Below, in pieces: positions 51,601-61,090 of a stretch of 64,000 nt of DNA. Position numbers and translations under genes: made by a program. The notes beneath the pieces were generated by a model. That model searched no databases and was not told the origin of the DNA. It saw only the letters and a program-made list of their open reading frames with translations. The DNA comes from Toxotes chatareus (Eukaryota; Chordata; Actinopteri; Toxotidae), in NCBI GenBank assembly GCA_016801885.1, contig CM028897.1, positions 9,548,501 through 9,612,500 on the forward strand, read 5' to 3'. How positions within the stretch are numbered: the first letter of the stretch is position 1; each line of letters begins with the position of its first letter.

Positions 51601-54589
51601 ACTGAAGAACATATTACCTTTGTTCAGTGCTTACATATCACAGCAATATCCCCCAGTACACCTGGTTAATTTATTCCTCTCACAGAAGAATCATTACAAA
51701 AATGCCAAAAACATCAGTAATATGCATTGAATATTTTGCAGCTGCCTCAAGCTACTAATTGTTTGTCAGCATACCCTGGCAGGATGTATAATCAATGCTT
51801 TCAATTAGGGTCCTGAACCAGATAGGTGCTTGATCATGCCTCAGTAATTAGAAAGCAAATACAGACCTGAGCTTCAAGCTCTCTCCTGCATTATATCACC
51901 ACTATCAGTTCAAGTAACACGGAACTAATCAACCCAGGGAGCCATCAAGATTTCCTCCAGACATCATTCAATGCCAATATCTATTGGCATGCTTGTTTCG
52001 CTTTGGGAGAATACTGATATACACAACTAGTACCTGAAGGGCCCTTTTGGTTAGGACTTTTTTATTTATTAAACTGCCTTAAAGTCCCATGAAGGTAAAT
52101 GAAAACTCAAGCCTAGCAAAAATGTCAATGTTAAAATGCCAAGTCAAAGTTATTATACCACTTTAGATTACCCATTTTTTATTTAACACAAAATCAAGTT
52201 AATGGGTCATTGATTGCTCCTTGTGGCAAGATAACTAATGAATTACTGCTTTCCCTACTTAATCTGTTCAATTTCCCTTGTGAACCTTTCACCTGCTCCA
52301 TACAGGGTTTGTGTAAACACAAAATCTCCACAGAGAGAGTGAGGGAAACTACCACTGACTCCCATTGTTTTGTACAACTGTTTCTGCTTGACAGTTAAGA
52401 TGTACTTTCGGGGCAAACAATAATGTGGAGTCACTGTGTTTAGGGGGCTTTAGTGGTGCATTTTAAAGGCACAGGCAAGCAACCAATATATATTGATAAG
52501 ACAGGGCTCAAATACCTTGTTTTCCCTGTATCACTATTTATGGTTTTGCTATTTCACAGCCTAAATAACTAAATAGTGTTTTAACAGAAACTGCAAATGT
52601 ACCACATCAAAAATATGGTTTTAATGTAATTTTCTTTTCCACATCACTGTCATGGAGTCACCGCAGGGCTGGACAGTCAATCCAATACTGTGATAATTTG
52701 ACACATATGTCATTACCACTGCCACTGCTTTTTAACTCTCATCTAAAACAAGCGCCTGGTAATCTTCATCAACAATCAGGAACAGAAATGACAAGTTATC
52801 TGGCATATCTCATCACTTGAAGCAACTTGATAAGGATTGACAGGTCAGGAATAAAACAGTTTCTGCTCGTCAAAAAACCTGGACACATTTCATAAGGGAC
52901 TGACACCTCTGTCTGTTGATTTTTATCAAGGCTTCGCTTCCTGACTTTGAATAACTTAACCCACTCCCCGCCTGTTCTTATTGGAGTTATGGAGGCTTGT
53001 TGGAGGCATTGCAAAACTCGCTTTGCCTCCAAATTTGGTGATTTCAACATCCCTACTGATGTGACGAGCTGTGCGAAGGACAGATGTTGCTCTGGAGTTT
53101 GCAGCGACAGCTAAGAAGCAGATTCCATAGATTGAGATTTAAAGCTTGAATGATTTGACATTTAGTCATCAGATGGCATGAAAAAGTCACTGCAGCTGAT
53201 GTGACCTGAAATGTTCTGGACCAGTGAACTCAGAGAGAACAAATGCTCACATACAAGCAGGTCTGCACTGTTTCTTTTAACAGTGTTTAGCTCAACTTAG
53301 ATGAGGGCCATGTCCTCATTCTCACACTGAAAAACAGGTCTGTGGTCACGGGCTGCAGGATATCAATGCTAATTAAATAAACCAATAGCAAACACATTAA
53401 TTGCAAATTTGAAGCCACGCTTTAAGGTTAAAGAAGGTGATACCCAACATGTCTCGTCCACAACAGTAGGAGTACATCAGGCCTCTGAAGGCAGTCAGCT
53501 CAGTACACATCCACCTTTATGCATTTGTAAAGAAACCCTCATGCTACCAATTCAACCAGTGCTCCATACAATTTCCCTGTCAGCCTCCGACTTGCAGGCA
53601 TATGGTTTTCTTATAACCACTTGTAGAGCACCACTTGTTGAGTTGACAGGTGGTGCCAAGGGTTTGACAATACAGTTTCCAAAAACCTCTCCATACAAAA
53701 ACATTTTGACAAACATTTCCAGCTGAAGAACAGACACTCACAGTCACACAGCACAGCACAGCACGGCATGGCAATCCTCACAAGAGGAAATGACACCTGC
53801 AACACTACAACCCATCAATTTCACCAACCAGACACTGCATAAAAATAATATCAATATAGCAGCATGAGAGATGGTGAATTTAACTTATCCGATGGCACAC
53901 TCACCTTAAGTATCCTGGAAAGGATCTTGCTCAGAAGCGTAAATGTTGTAGTGTTGGGGGGGAATGGACATGGCCTCTGCGATCAAGGGCCATCATGCAC
54001 CAAACGTTTGGAGAAAATCCGTAAAATCCGACTCATGTGTGGAGCTGATGTGAACAGAGTCGAGGCAAGAACAATCCACAAATTATTTTTATACTTTTAA
54101 GTTGTTTGTGAAACAATGATTTAAAACATGGCGTTCCCCGCTGGAAGGTGTGTAATTTCTTCGGCGAGAAATTTGAATACCACTGTGGATCTTTGGATCT
54201 TTGCGCGCAATGCTGCCTCTGGTGGCTGGAGGCAAATCAAAGGTGATATTTGACAAATACAGGTTCTCGCCACCCCACCTAAAGGCCCCAGAGACAAACC
54301 AACTGAGTTCTGAATGCAAAGAAATGCAGCTCGATCATGTAGGAACACCTTTGTTCTCGTTCAAAAGCGGCTTTGCATCTGTTAGTGTGATAAATGGGCA
54401 AACCAGGCAGATGTCCGTAAAAATGGCGTTACTTTGGTGTGTTTGACCAACTGGTCATCCTTTTGAACTTTGACATATTTGCATGTCCACATGGGCAAAG
54501 GAAAAATACATTCTGTAAATTCAATAAATGTTATTCAACTATTACCTCGTGAGAAACAAGTCAGTGTGTATTTATCCACAGCACCGAAC
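48681..54589. other. non-coding DNA upstream of the sstr2 promoter
   Basis: AT-rich, few repeats, no exon recognised. Its proximal part (about 53.8-54.6 kb) is slightly richer in CpG and is where sstr2 promoter-proximal control would be expected, but no specific site can be named with confidence. Confidence 0.55.
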
Positions 54590-54830
54590 AAGCATTGCGC
54601 CCAAATCACGGGAATGTTCCAAAGACCTGCACTGTTTTCATGAAGTTAATTGGTTGATTTGAAGTGTCTGTTTGAATTTGCCTCTTTCTAACATTTGGCG
54701 TCGACTTAACTGTCACCTCATCAAAATGTTCTGATACCTTCGCATCACGGCTTTAACTGCGTGCGTCAGTGAACTGTAAGGTGGCATTTAAATGTATGCT
54801 CCGTGCAAATCAGCTCCAACTGTGTGCAGG
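54590..54830 (+). promoter_or_regulatory. sstr2: CpG-rich probable promoter region of sstr2
   Basis: CpG dinucleotides become frequent from about 54.59 kb and stay so to about 55.2 kb, in clear contrast to the CpG-poor flanks. A TTTAAAT element at 54787-54793 could act as a TATA-like box, placing initiation near 54.82 kb. It is the only CpG-island-like segment upstream of the receptor and is followed by a consensus splice donor, so it fits the 5' end of sstr2. The exact start site is inferred. Confidence 0.55.
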
Positions 54831-54906
54831 ACTGGATCGCTGTATCACAGAAGACAGCCTCTCTTACGTTCAGAGGTGAGTCTGCAGCACCTCCTCAGCG
54901 CAGTTT

Positions 54907-54921
54907 ATGTGCGCACTTTAA
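54907..54921 (+). other. upstream ORF 1 in the sstr2 leader (4 codons plus stop)
   Basis: ATG at 54907 with an in-frame TAA at 54919-54921. It lies in the proposed leader only if transcription starts upstream of 54907, and would be spliced out if the donor at 54875 is used. Such a short frame would act, if at all, by its effect on scanning ribosomes. Confidence 0.3.
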
Positions 54922-55129
54922 CATCTCCGCGCTCTCCAGCTGGAGACAGTCACAGTGCGCATCACATCGCGGGCGCGTTGTTGCAGCTTTATTCGGAGCC
55001 CAGCAAGGGGCGTTCGAATTTTACATACTTGTCCGACCTTTTTGTCCTTTTCCTCCTTGTATTTAACGCAGACTACATTGTGGGATTATTAAAGGGAAAA
55101 TTCACATTGCAGAGAGCTTTTCCACTTCG

Positions 55130-55150
55130 ATGCCGCCGAGACAAACTTGA
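55130..55150 (+). other. upstream ORF 2 in the sstr2 leader (6 codons plus stop)
   Basis: ATG at 55130, TGA at 55148-55150. The context has T at -3 and C at +4, so it is a weak Kozak site that scanning ribosomes would often bypass. Confidence 0.3.
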
Positions 55151-55163
55151 GGAATATTTGAAG

Positions 55164-55187
55164 ATGAAGGAGACGAATCTCCCATAA
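55164..55187 (+). other. upstream ORF 3 in the sstr2 leader (7 codons plus stop)
   Basis: ATG at 55164, TAA at 55185-55187, with A at -3 and A at +4, a better context than ORF 2. It ends 66 nt before the exon 1 donor at 55253. Confidence 0.3.
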
Positions 55188-55253
55188 ACCCTGAAATACT
55201 TTCATCCGTACAGAAGTGGCGTATTCTACAAATAGTGAGATCACTAGTTACAG

Positions 55254-57061
55254 GTAAGACAATACTTTGGTGAATGGTGAATGGTGAATTGTAACAGATT
55301 GGTGAGTAAGTGTGTAATGTAATGCATTGCCAGGTTAATGCAAAATTCAGTGTAAATTAGTTTTATAACATTTGCACAACTCAGCATGTTCCAAATTGTA
55401 AGCACTCGCCACTGCGGTGTCTCCTTCTTTTCCAGTATGCAGTTTTACAGTTAAAATGATGGTGTTCTTGCATGAAAGACGTGATTTCATAAAACCAAAC
55501 AAAATCCTCAGTTGGGTTTTTGCAGAGTTTGCTAACATTGTTAATTACATTCCTGACTTGACCTCATTCTCGCTTCATTTTCCATGAGGTGGATTTACAT
55601 GATTAACTATGACCATGTAATAATTTATTCAGGTGAATATCCATCTTCTACCTTTTAGCCGCTAAAAGCAAAAGTTAGAGCAGAATTCACGGCCTTGAGC
55701 TCTCAGCAGAGGAGAAAAATACTACATACACACACAAAAAAAAAAGTTAAAGGAGCCACTTTAGTATTTCACCAGTTGGTTTTCTTTTGATCCTGCTGGC
55801 TGTGTGGTGTTTAGTATATAGTAAGAATACCTGTTGCACAGTGTTCACAGTGCCTCAACTACAATATTTTAACCAGTCACAAAAATATTATACCAACAGT
55901 AATGGGCTTTACATATTTTTTTCCTTTTCTTTTCTTTTGTTGTTGTTGTTGTTGTTGTTGTTTCTGTGCTCTATTTCTGTGGGAATAATTAATTATATGC
56001 TTGTTTATCTTATGCAAGGCAAGCAAAACATGTTTCTCCCAATGTGTTTCCAACTGTTACATTATGCAATATTCTGTCCATCCACCTGACACAGACAATG
56101 CACATTTAGATTACACAAACAGGCTATGTTGTCACCGAGCTCAAACCTTTAACAACATTTAGTCGCCTATTCAACAAAAACAAGACTTCAGGCAGTGCGT
56201 GTTCATCGCTGCTGCCATGGTGAAAGATGATAAACTTGCAAAATAAAACGTCTTATGTTACTGGCACCAAACTAAGTTGTCAGACCGTGTTTGCCTCCTG
56301 TGCATTGGCAGTGATAGGCACTTCAATCTGACTGCAGCGAGGCTATTGGCAGCACAGTGATTCCCCTCATTCAATTACTTAGGCTGGGATTAATTTACAT
56401 CCATGCCCACCCCCTAATAAATTTAAAAAAAAAATGTGTCAGCAAAGAATTCAGTGTAACCAGTCACAGCTGATCATTTAGCAGCATGTGAAGGGCAAGC
56501 ATTTCCCCAGGGAGAGCTTATGACTGTGGGGCATGTAGAGTGATTTCCCTCGGTAGCAATGCCTGACCAAATATGCACACAAGCAAGGTCTGGCCTCAGG
56601 TAGAGACGACTGCCTTAGAACCTGGGTTGCTCTGTTCACACATGCTATCAATCAGGCCTGTTCTCAAGAACGAGGATCAAGATGTAAATTCTACAAATTT
56701 CACAAAGGAGCTGCTTGCAATGAGAGTGAGCAGAAAGCGGAACCAAGTAAATGTAACATTTAAAAGCACTGAAAAGAAAAGCTATTGTTCTGCTTGGTAA
56801 TGTGGATTTATGATGTCACAGACATTATTGTATTGTGGTCGGAAGAGAGATCGTTGTCAATATCCCCTGATAACTATGGATTTCACTTTTCTTCTTCTGG
56901 ATAGCATAAAATCAATATAAAAATCAATAATTTAAGAGGAATAGTTATTTTATTATCCGTCTTCTAGACCGTAACTGTCAGGATTGTAAAAGTAATTTAT
57001 AATAGAGAAGTCATTTTAATGTTTTTTACACCCTTACTGACGTTTTTCTTCCTGTTTGCAG
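55254..57061 (+). other. sstr2: sstr2 5' UTR intron
   Basis: The intron runs from GTAAGA at 55254 to a pyrimidine tract and CAG ending at 57061 (TTTTTCTTCCTGTTTGCAG). It contains a short tandem of GTGAATG-like units near 55269-55289 and a TTG repeat at 55937-55962. No coding segment is recognised in it; the 75-100 codon frames near 55.8 and 56.6 kb look random. Splicing is inferred from the two site sequences. Confidence 0.6.
55937..55962 (+). repeat. (TTG)8 microsatellite
   Basis: Eight perfect TTG units inside the proposed sstr2 5' UTR intron, preceded by a T/C-rich run. Confidence 0.95.
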
Positions 57062-57066
57062 GTGGG

Positions 57067-57075
57067 ATGCAATAA
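57067..57075 (+). other. upstream ORF 4: ATG CAA TAA, two codons plus stop
   Basis: It lies 5 nt after the predicted splice acceptor and ends 34 nt before the sstr2 start codon, with G at -3. It would be in every transcript using this acceptor, and the short gap leaves little room for reinitiation at the main ATG. Confidence 0.45.
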
Positions 57076-57109
57076 CCAGTGTGAGACAGAGAGAGAGACT
57101 GAGGTTATC

Positions 57110-58222
57110 ATGGACTCCTGGATCTTCCCATCATCCCCTCCGAACCTGTCGGACCACCTCATGTATGACAGCTTCATGCAGGGGAATGAGTCTGACCTCC
57201 ACGGGAATTACACAGACCACAGCTTCAACAGAATCAGTACAGTGGTCATCACCTGCATGTACTTTCTGGTTTGCACTGTGGGGCTGTGTGGAAATGCCCT
57301 CGTCATCTACGTCATCCTGCGCTACGCCAAGATGAAGACAGTCACCAACATCTACATCCTCAACCTGGCGGTGGCTGACGTGCTGTTCATGCTGGGCCTG
57401 CCATTCATTGCCATCCAGTTGGCGCTGGTCCACTGGCCCTTTGGTCCCGCACTCTGCAGGGTGGTGATGACCGTCGACTCTCTGAACCAGTTCACTTCCA
57501 TCTTCTGCCTGATGGTCATGAGCATCGACCGCTACCTGGCTGTGGTGCATCCAATTAAGTCCACAAAGTGGCGCAAGCCTCGCATGGCCAAGACTATCAA
57601 CTTAGCAGTGTGGGGGGTGTCGCTGATGGTTAACCTGCCCATTGTTATCTACAGCGGCATCATCACAAAACATGACGGCTGTTTTTGCACCATCGTGTGG
57701 CCTGAGCCTCAAGAAGCCTACTACACCGCGTTCATGTTCTACACCTTCATCCTGGGCTTCTTCCTGCCCCTCATGGTTATCTGCCTTTGCTACTTGTTCA
57801 TCATCATCAAAGTGAAGTCCTCAGGCATCCGTGTGGGCTCCTCCAAGAGGAAGCGCTCGGAGAGGAAGGTGACTCGGATGGTGTCCATTGTGGTGGCAGT
57901 GTTTGTCTTCTGCTGGCTGCCTTTCTACATCTTCAACGTCACCTCAGTAACAGGCACCATCAGCACCACTCCCATCCTGAGGAGCACTTTTGCTTTTGTG
58001 GTGGTACTAGGATACGCTAACAGCTGCGCCAACCCCATCCTCTATGCTTTCTTGTCAGAGAACTTCAAGAAGAGTTTCCAGAATGTTCTCTGTCTTAAGA
58101 AGGTGGGAGGGCTGGATGAGGTTGAACGCAGCGATAGCCGGCAGGATAAATCTCGCATGATGAATGATCCGACGGAGACCCAAAGTACTCTGCTGAATGG
58201 CGACCTGCAAACCAGCATCTGA
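57110..58222 (+). CDS. sstr2: somatostatin receptor type 2 (class A GPCR), complete coding sequence
   Basis: Gi/o-coupled plasma-membrane receptor for somatostatin peptides, inhibiting adenylate cyclase and hormone secretion (family knowledge). The 370-residue protein has seven hydrophobic segments. Visible marks: N-glycosylation sequons at N12, N26 and N33; D123 in TM3, which in the family contacts the somatostatin lysine; DRY at 140-142; likely disulfide C116-C193; CWLP at 268-271; N276 and F294, matching known ligand-pocket positions; the somatostatin-receptor signature YANSCANPILY at 302-312, containing NPxxY; a probable palmitoylated C328. The tail ends LNGDLQTSI, as in SSTR2, with QTSI as a PDZ ligand, and has Ser/Thr sites (S341, S343, T355, T357, S359, T360) in the arrestin phosphorylation region. 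This tail separates it from SSTR1/3/4/5. Start: the ATG at 57110 is the first in-frame ATG after the splice acceptor; the open frame upstream of 57062 is intronic. Oddity: two cysteines (191, 193) in extracellular loop 2. The paralogue (2a or 2b) cannot be decided here. Confidence 0.97.
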   Translation: MDSWIFPSSPPNLSDHLMYDSFMQGNESDLHGNYTDHSFNRISTVVITCMYFLVCTVGLCGNALVIYVILRYAKMKTVTNIYILNLAVADVLFMLGLPFIAIQLALVHWPFGPALCRVVMTVDSLNQFTSIFCLMVMSIDRYLAVVHPIKSTKWRKPRMAKTINLAVWGVSLMVNLPIVIYSGIITKHDGCFCTIVWPEPQEAYYTAFMFYTFILGFFLPLMVICLCYLFIIIKVKSSGIRVGSSKRKRSERKVTRMVSIVVAVFVFCWLPFYIFNVTSVTGTISTTPILRSTFAFVVVLGYANSCANPILYAFLSENFKKSFQNVLCLKKVGGLDEVERSDSRQDKSRMMNDPTETQSTLLNGDLQTSI

Positions 58223-60867
58223 GTGGAAGGTGATAGGGCTTGCAAACACACACACACAGACACACACAACTGCAGTCAGGCATTATGAATCTCATGACGG
58301 GAACATTATTAAATATTACACAAGGAGTTCAGAAAGGAACATTTCACTTCATTAAGAAGGGCAAACCACCAAAATCAAAAAGCTCTCAAACCAGACTGTT
58401 TCTCTATCTGCGCATTATTAGGTTTCCCTGGCTGTACACAAATCCATTATGACTTAATCACAAGTTTATACAAATGTTTGCTCTGTGCTGTAAATGAAAT
58501 GTGTTTGACTGTTTGTCTGCAGTGTATTGACTTTGTGGTAAGGTAGAACAGACACTAACACCCACTTGCAGGGTGACATGAATGTTCCCTGGAGATGCAG
58601 GAGTATTTACATAGTTTACAGCAGAGGACCTGTGCCAAGATTCAGTTGTTTTGTATTTTGTGTAAAAATACACAACAGCATAATGGTGTGCCGTAAAACA
58701 ACATACTGTTGATAAATTTGGCAAACTTATTATTCCACTATTTATTTTCCTATCTTGTCTACAGGTTATTTTCTCCAGAGAGTGGTGTGACTGTAAATAA
58801 CTATACAGAAATTAGGCAAAGAGACTGTATACAGAGTCAGAGGAGTTTATATTTAGTGTCATTTAGTTTTGAAATTGTAAATAAGTAATGACTTTTTCAT
58901 ACAGGGAGTATAATGAATGTCAGTGCCATTGATTCTTGTGTTCTCTAAGCAGTCTTTTTTTATTTCTAATTTGCGCAAGCAGTTTTTCTTGTCATACAAA
59001 TGTATTAAATGTAAATATGAATAGCAATGTTCAGACAGTAGTCAAATATTAAGCCCTGTATCATTTCATTATACCAATGTGCATAATTTATATAACCTTA
59101 ATGGTACTGGCTTGGTCAATATACCAAGCTGGCCTCTAACCAAAGTGCTGCTAAGATGTATAGAAACGCTACAACAATGTTGCATAGTATTACATAAAAT
59201 AATGTCTCTGTATGCCCGTTTCTGCTCGATTGAATTTCTGTTGGAAACTGTTCTTCATCATGACTCATTTACCACTGTTTATATATGTCATGTACTAATA
59301 TTTCAGTCATTGTTTTCATCTGTCACAGTAACTGCTTTTATCAAAAATGCCACACTGTATGATTCAAAATTATTCAGTGTAAATGCTGAACAGTGGCTCA
59401 GTTTCATGTTTTTACATCATCTGAGAACATACCACCTGCTCAGATAACATTTTGTGAATAATTGTTTTTCTCCCATTTCCTGTTCGCCAGTCTCCCCGGG
59501 GTTGCAGTGTGTGCCAGAGGCCACAGGGCACCTGGTGAATGACACACAGTTTCCCTGTGTTTTGGTAGAGTTATTAGAGGAGGATGTGTCACTGTCTTAA
59601 AAGTACTGAAGCACTGGGAGACGATTAACTTAACTTCTTGTTGTTTCACTTCACTGTATTACAGAAAAACACAGATTGGTTACTCCTCTAGAGGATATGA
59701 CGGACTTAGCTTGTCCCCTACTGCTTCCCACACCAGGCTACTAGTAAACACTGACCCATCCTCCTCTTATAAACCGTGGCATTTGGGAGGCCACATTTCG
59801 AGTGTGGTTTGTGACACGGTGGTTTGGTGTCTGAGAGACGTGAATTTGTGAAGGGCTAGAACACTTATCCTCGAGAGGCTCTGGTGTTCCTTTATCATCC
59901 ACATCATCACTGTGCACAGTTTATCCTGTCATCCTGTGACTCCCTGTCTGTTGCTATGGTCATATTACTGTGTGTATGAGTTTTCAGACCTTTGGCCTAC
60001 ATGTGCAGTTTTCCTCATATACCGCAGAGCCAGTGACAGATTATGATTGATGTGCAAAGTATTCTGAGTGTGAGTGTGTTTTACATTGATTTCAGCCCCC
60101 CAGCTTAGCCACTCCAAAGCAAAAATGTAAGGTAGAATTTGTGTAATTGTTGATATTAGAATATATATACATATAAATATATTCAACACATTAAAACCAC
60201 TCAAAGTATGTTTTTTGAACGTGCGCAAAAAAGTTAAATAAAAAATAAAAGTGCACACACACATGACCCCCAGCCAAAACTAATACAAGTCCATATCCAG
60301 AGTCTGTCTCTGTAGTACTGTTGAATTTGTTACCTGGTCTGTAACATCTTATTGCCACTGAAAGACATGACACACCCCTAGTGTCCTATATTTCCATAGC
60401 AACAGTGACTAAGAGTGCTGGTCCCATGGTTAGATTCATTAGCATAATAATAATAGAGAGAAGCCTCTGGACATGAATTATGAATGTAGACATTGCTCAG
60501 ATGATCATACTGGCCGCATCAAGACCACCCGCCAGCAACCTGTGAAACCAAACACATCAGTCACATTAAACCAGAATAAAGTGTACAGTCTGTGTCAGTG
60601 TGTGGTAGGAAATGTAAACCAGAGCAAACCAGACATCTCGCTTTATGTGTCATGGTAGGAGCTATTACAGAAAACAGGACAGTGTTATTGTTTACTGCAC
60701 AGGTTGTACAATTTCATCCAGCCGTCTTAGAGTGGTTTCAAGTAATTGTAACTCTGGCAAAGACTTCTTTTACAGCAATGCTTACAGTTTATTTTTCAGC
60801 CTTTTTTAAAGACTATATGTCACATTTCTACTTGGTATTGGTGTAATAGTTCAGTGTGGTTTTTATT

Positions 60868-60881
60868 ATTTATTTATTTAT
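60868..60881 (+). promoter_or_regulatory. AU-rich element (overlapping ATTTA motifs)
   Basis: ATTTATTTATTT inside a T-rich run in the proposed sstr2 3' UTR. Overlapping AUUUA pentamers in a U-rich context are the classic layout of mRNA-destabilising AU-rich elements bound by the TTP/HuR families. It applies only if the transcript extends this far; otherwise it is a plain tetranucleotide repeat. Confidence 0.45.
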
Positions 60882-61063
60882 TTTTTAATGTTAAAACGCT
60901 ATTACTCTTGTGCTTTGGGAAATTTTACAATCATTGTTAAAAACGTCACTGTTTCTGTAGAAAGTTTGCATTATGTATGTTCTTCCAGTTTCTGTTCTGT
61001 TAAATAAAACTGAAACACAAAGGTTTGATGGAACAAAGATTGTGTATAGTTGTGTTGAAACTA

Positions 61064-61069
61064 AATAAA
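61064..61069 (+). terminator. candidate sstr2 poly(A) signal AATAAA
   Basis: Canonical hexamer followed within about 30 nt by a TG/T-rich segment (TGTTGGTGCATTATTGTGG) that resembles a downstream element. A second hexamer lies 61 nt upstream at 61003-61008. Cleavage would fall near 61085-61090. Confidence 0.55.
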
Positions 61070-61090
61070 GAATAAGAAGCATTTTCTGTT

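Larger units (their letters stand above)
54820..55253 (+). other. sstr2: proposed non-coding first exon (5' UTR) of sstr2
   Basis: The exon ends at a consensus donor (ACAG|GTAAGA, junction 55253/55254), which pairs with a pyrimidine-rich acceptor ending at 57061 just upstream of the receptor start codon. A 5' UTR intron ahead of a single coding exon is typical of SSTR2 genes. The left boundary is estimated from the TATA-like motif. A second good donor (GAG|GTGAGT, junction 54875/54876) lies inside the segment, so a shorter first exon is possible. A 131-codon open frame covers much of this region (54792-55187), but it resembles no protein I know and is probably a by-product of the CpG-rich composition. 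Confidence 0.55.
58223..61090 (+). other. sstr2: probable sstr2 3' UTR
   Basis: After the stop codon there is no further coding exon up to the strong poly(A) signal at 61064-61069. The stretch has a short CA repeat at 58246-58257, earlier AATAAA hexamers at 60237-60242 and 61003-61008, and overlapping ATTTA motifs at 60868-60881. Small frames of 60-122 codons within it have no recognisable homology. The length of about 2.8 kb assumes that the last hexamer is used; shorter forms are possible. Confidence 0.55.

Noticed and set aside
54792..55187. 131-codon open frame upstream of sstr2
   Set aside because: It sits in the CpG-rich promoter/leader, resembles no protein I know, and a better reading is a non-coding first exon with a donor at 55253.
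57056..57109. Extending the sstr2 protein 18 residues upstream of the ATG at 57110
   Set aside because: The extension would begin inside the intron's pyrimidine tract at a TTG codon and crosses the acceptor at 57061; the ATG at 57110 gives the expected SSTR2 length.
57081..58020. Other open frames over the receptor gene on both strands (up to 139 codons)
   Set aside because: They are shadow frames of the GC-rich sstr2 coding sequence with no domain of their own.
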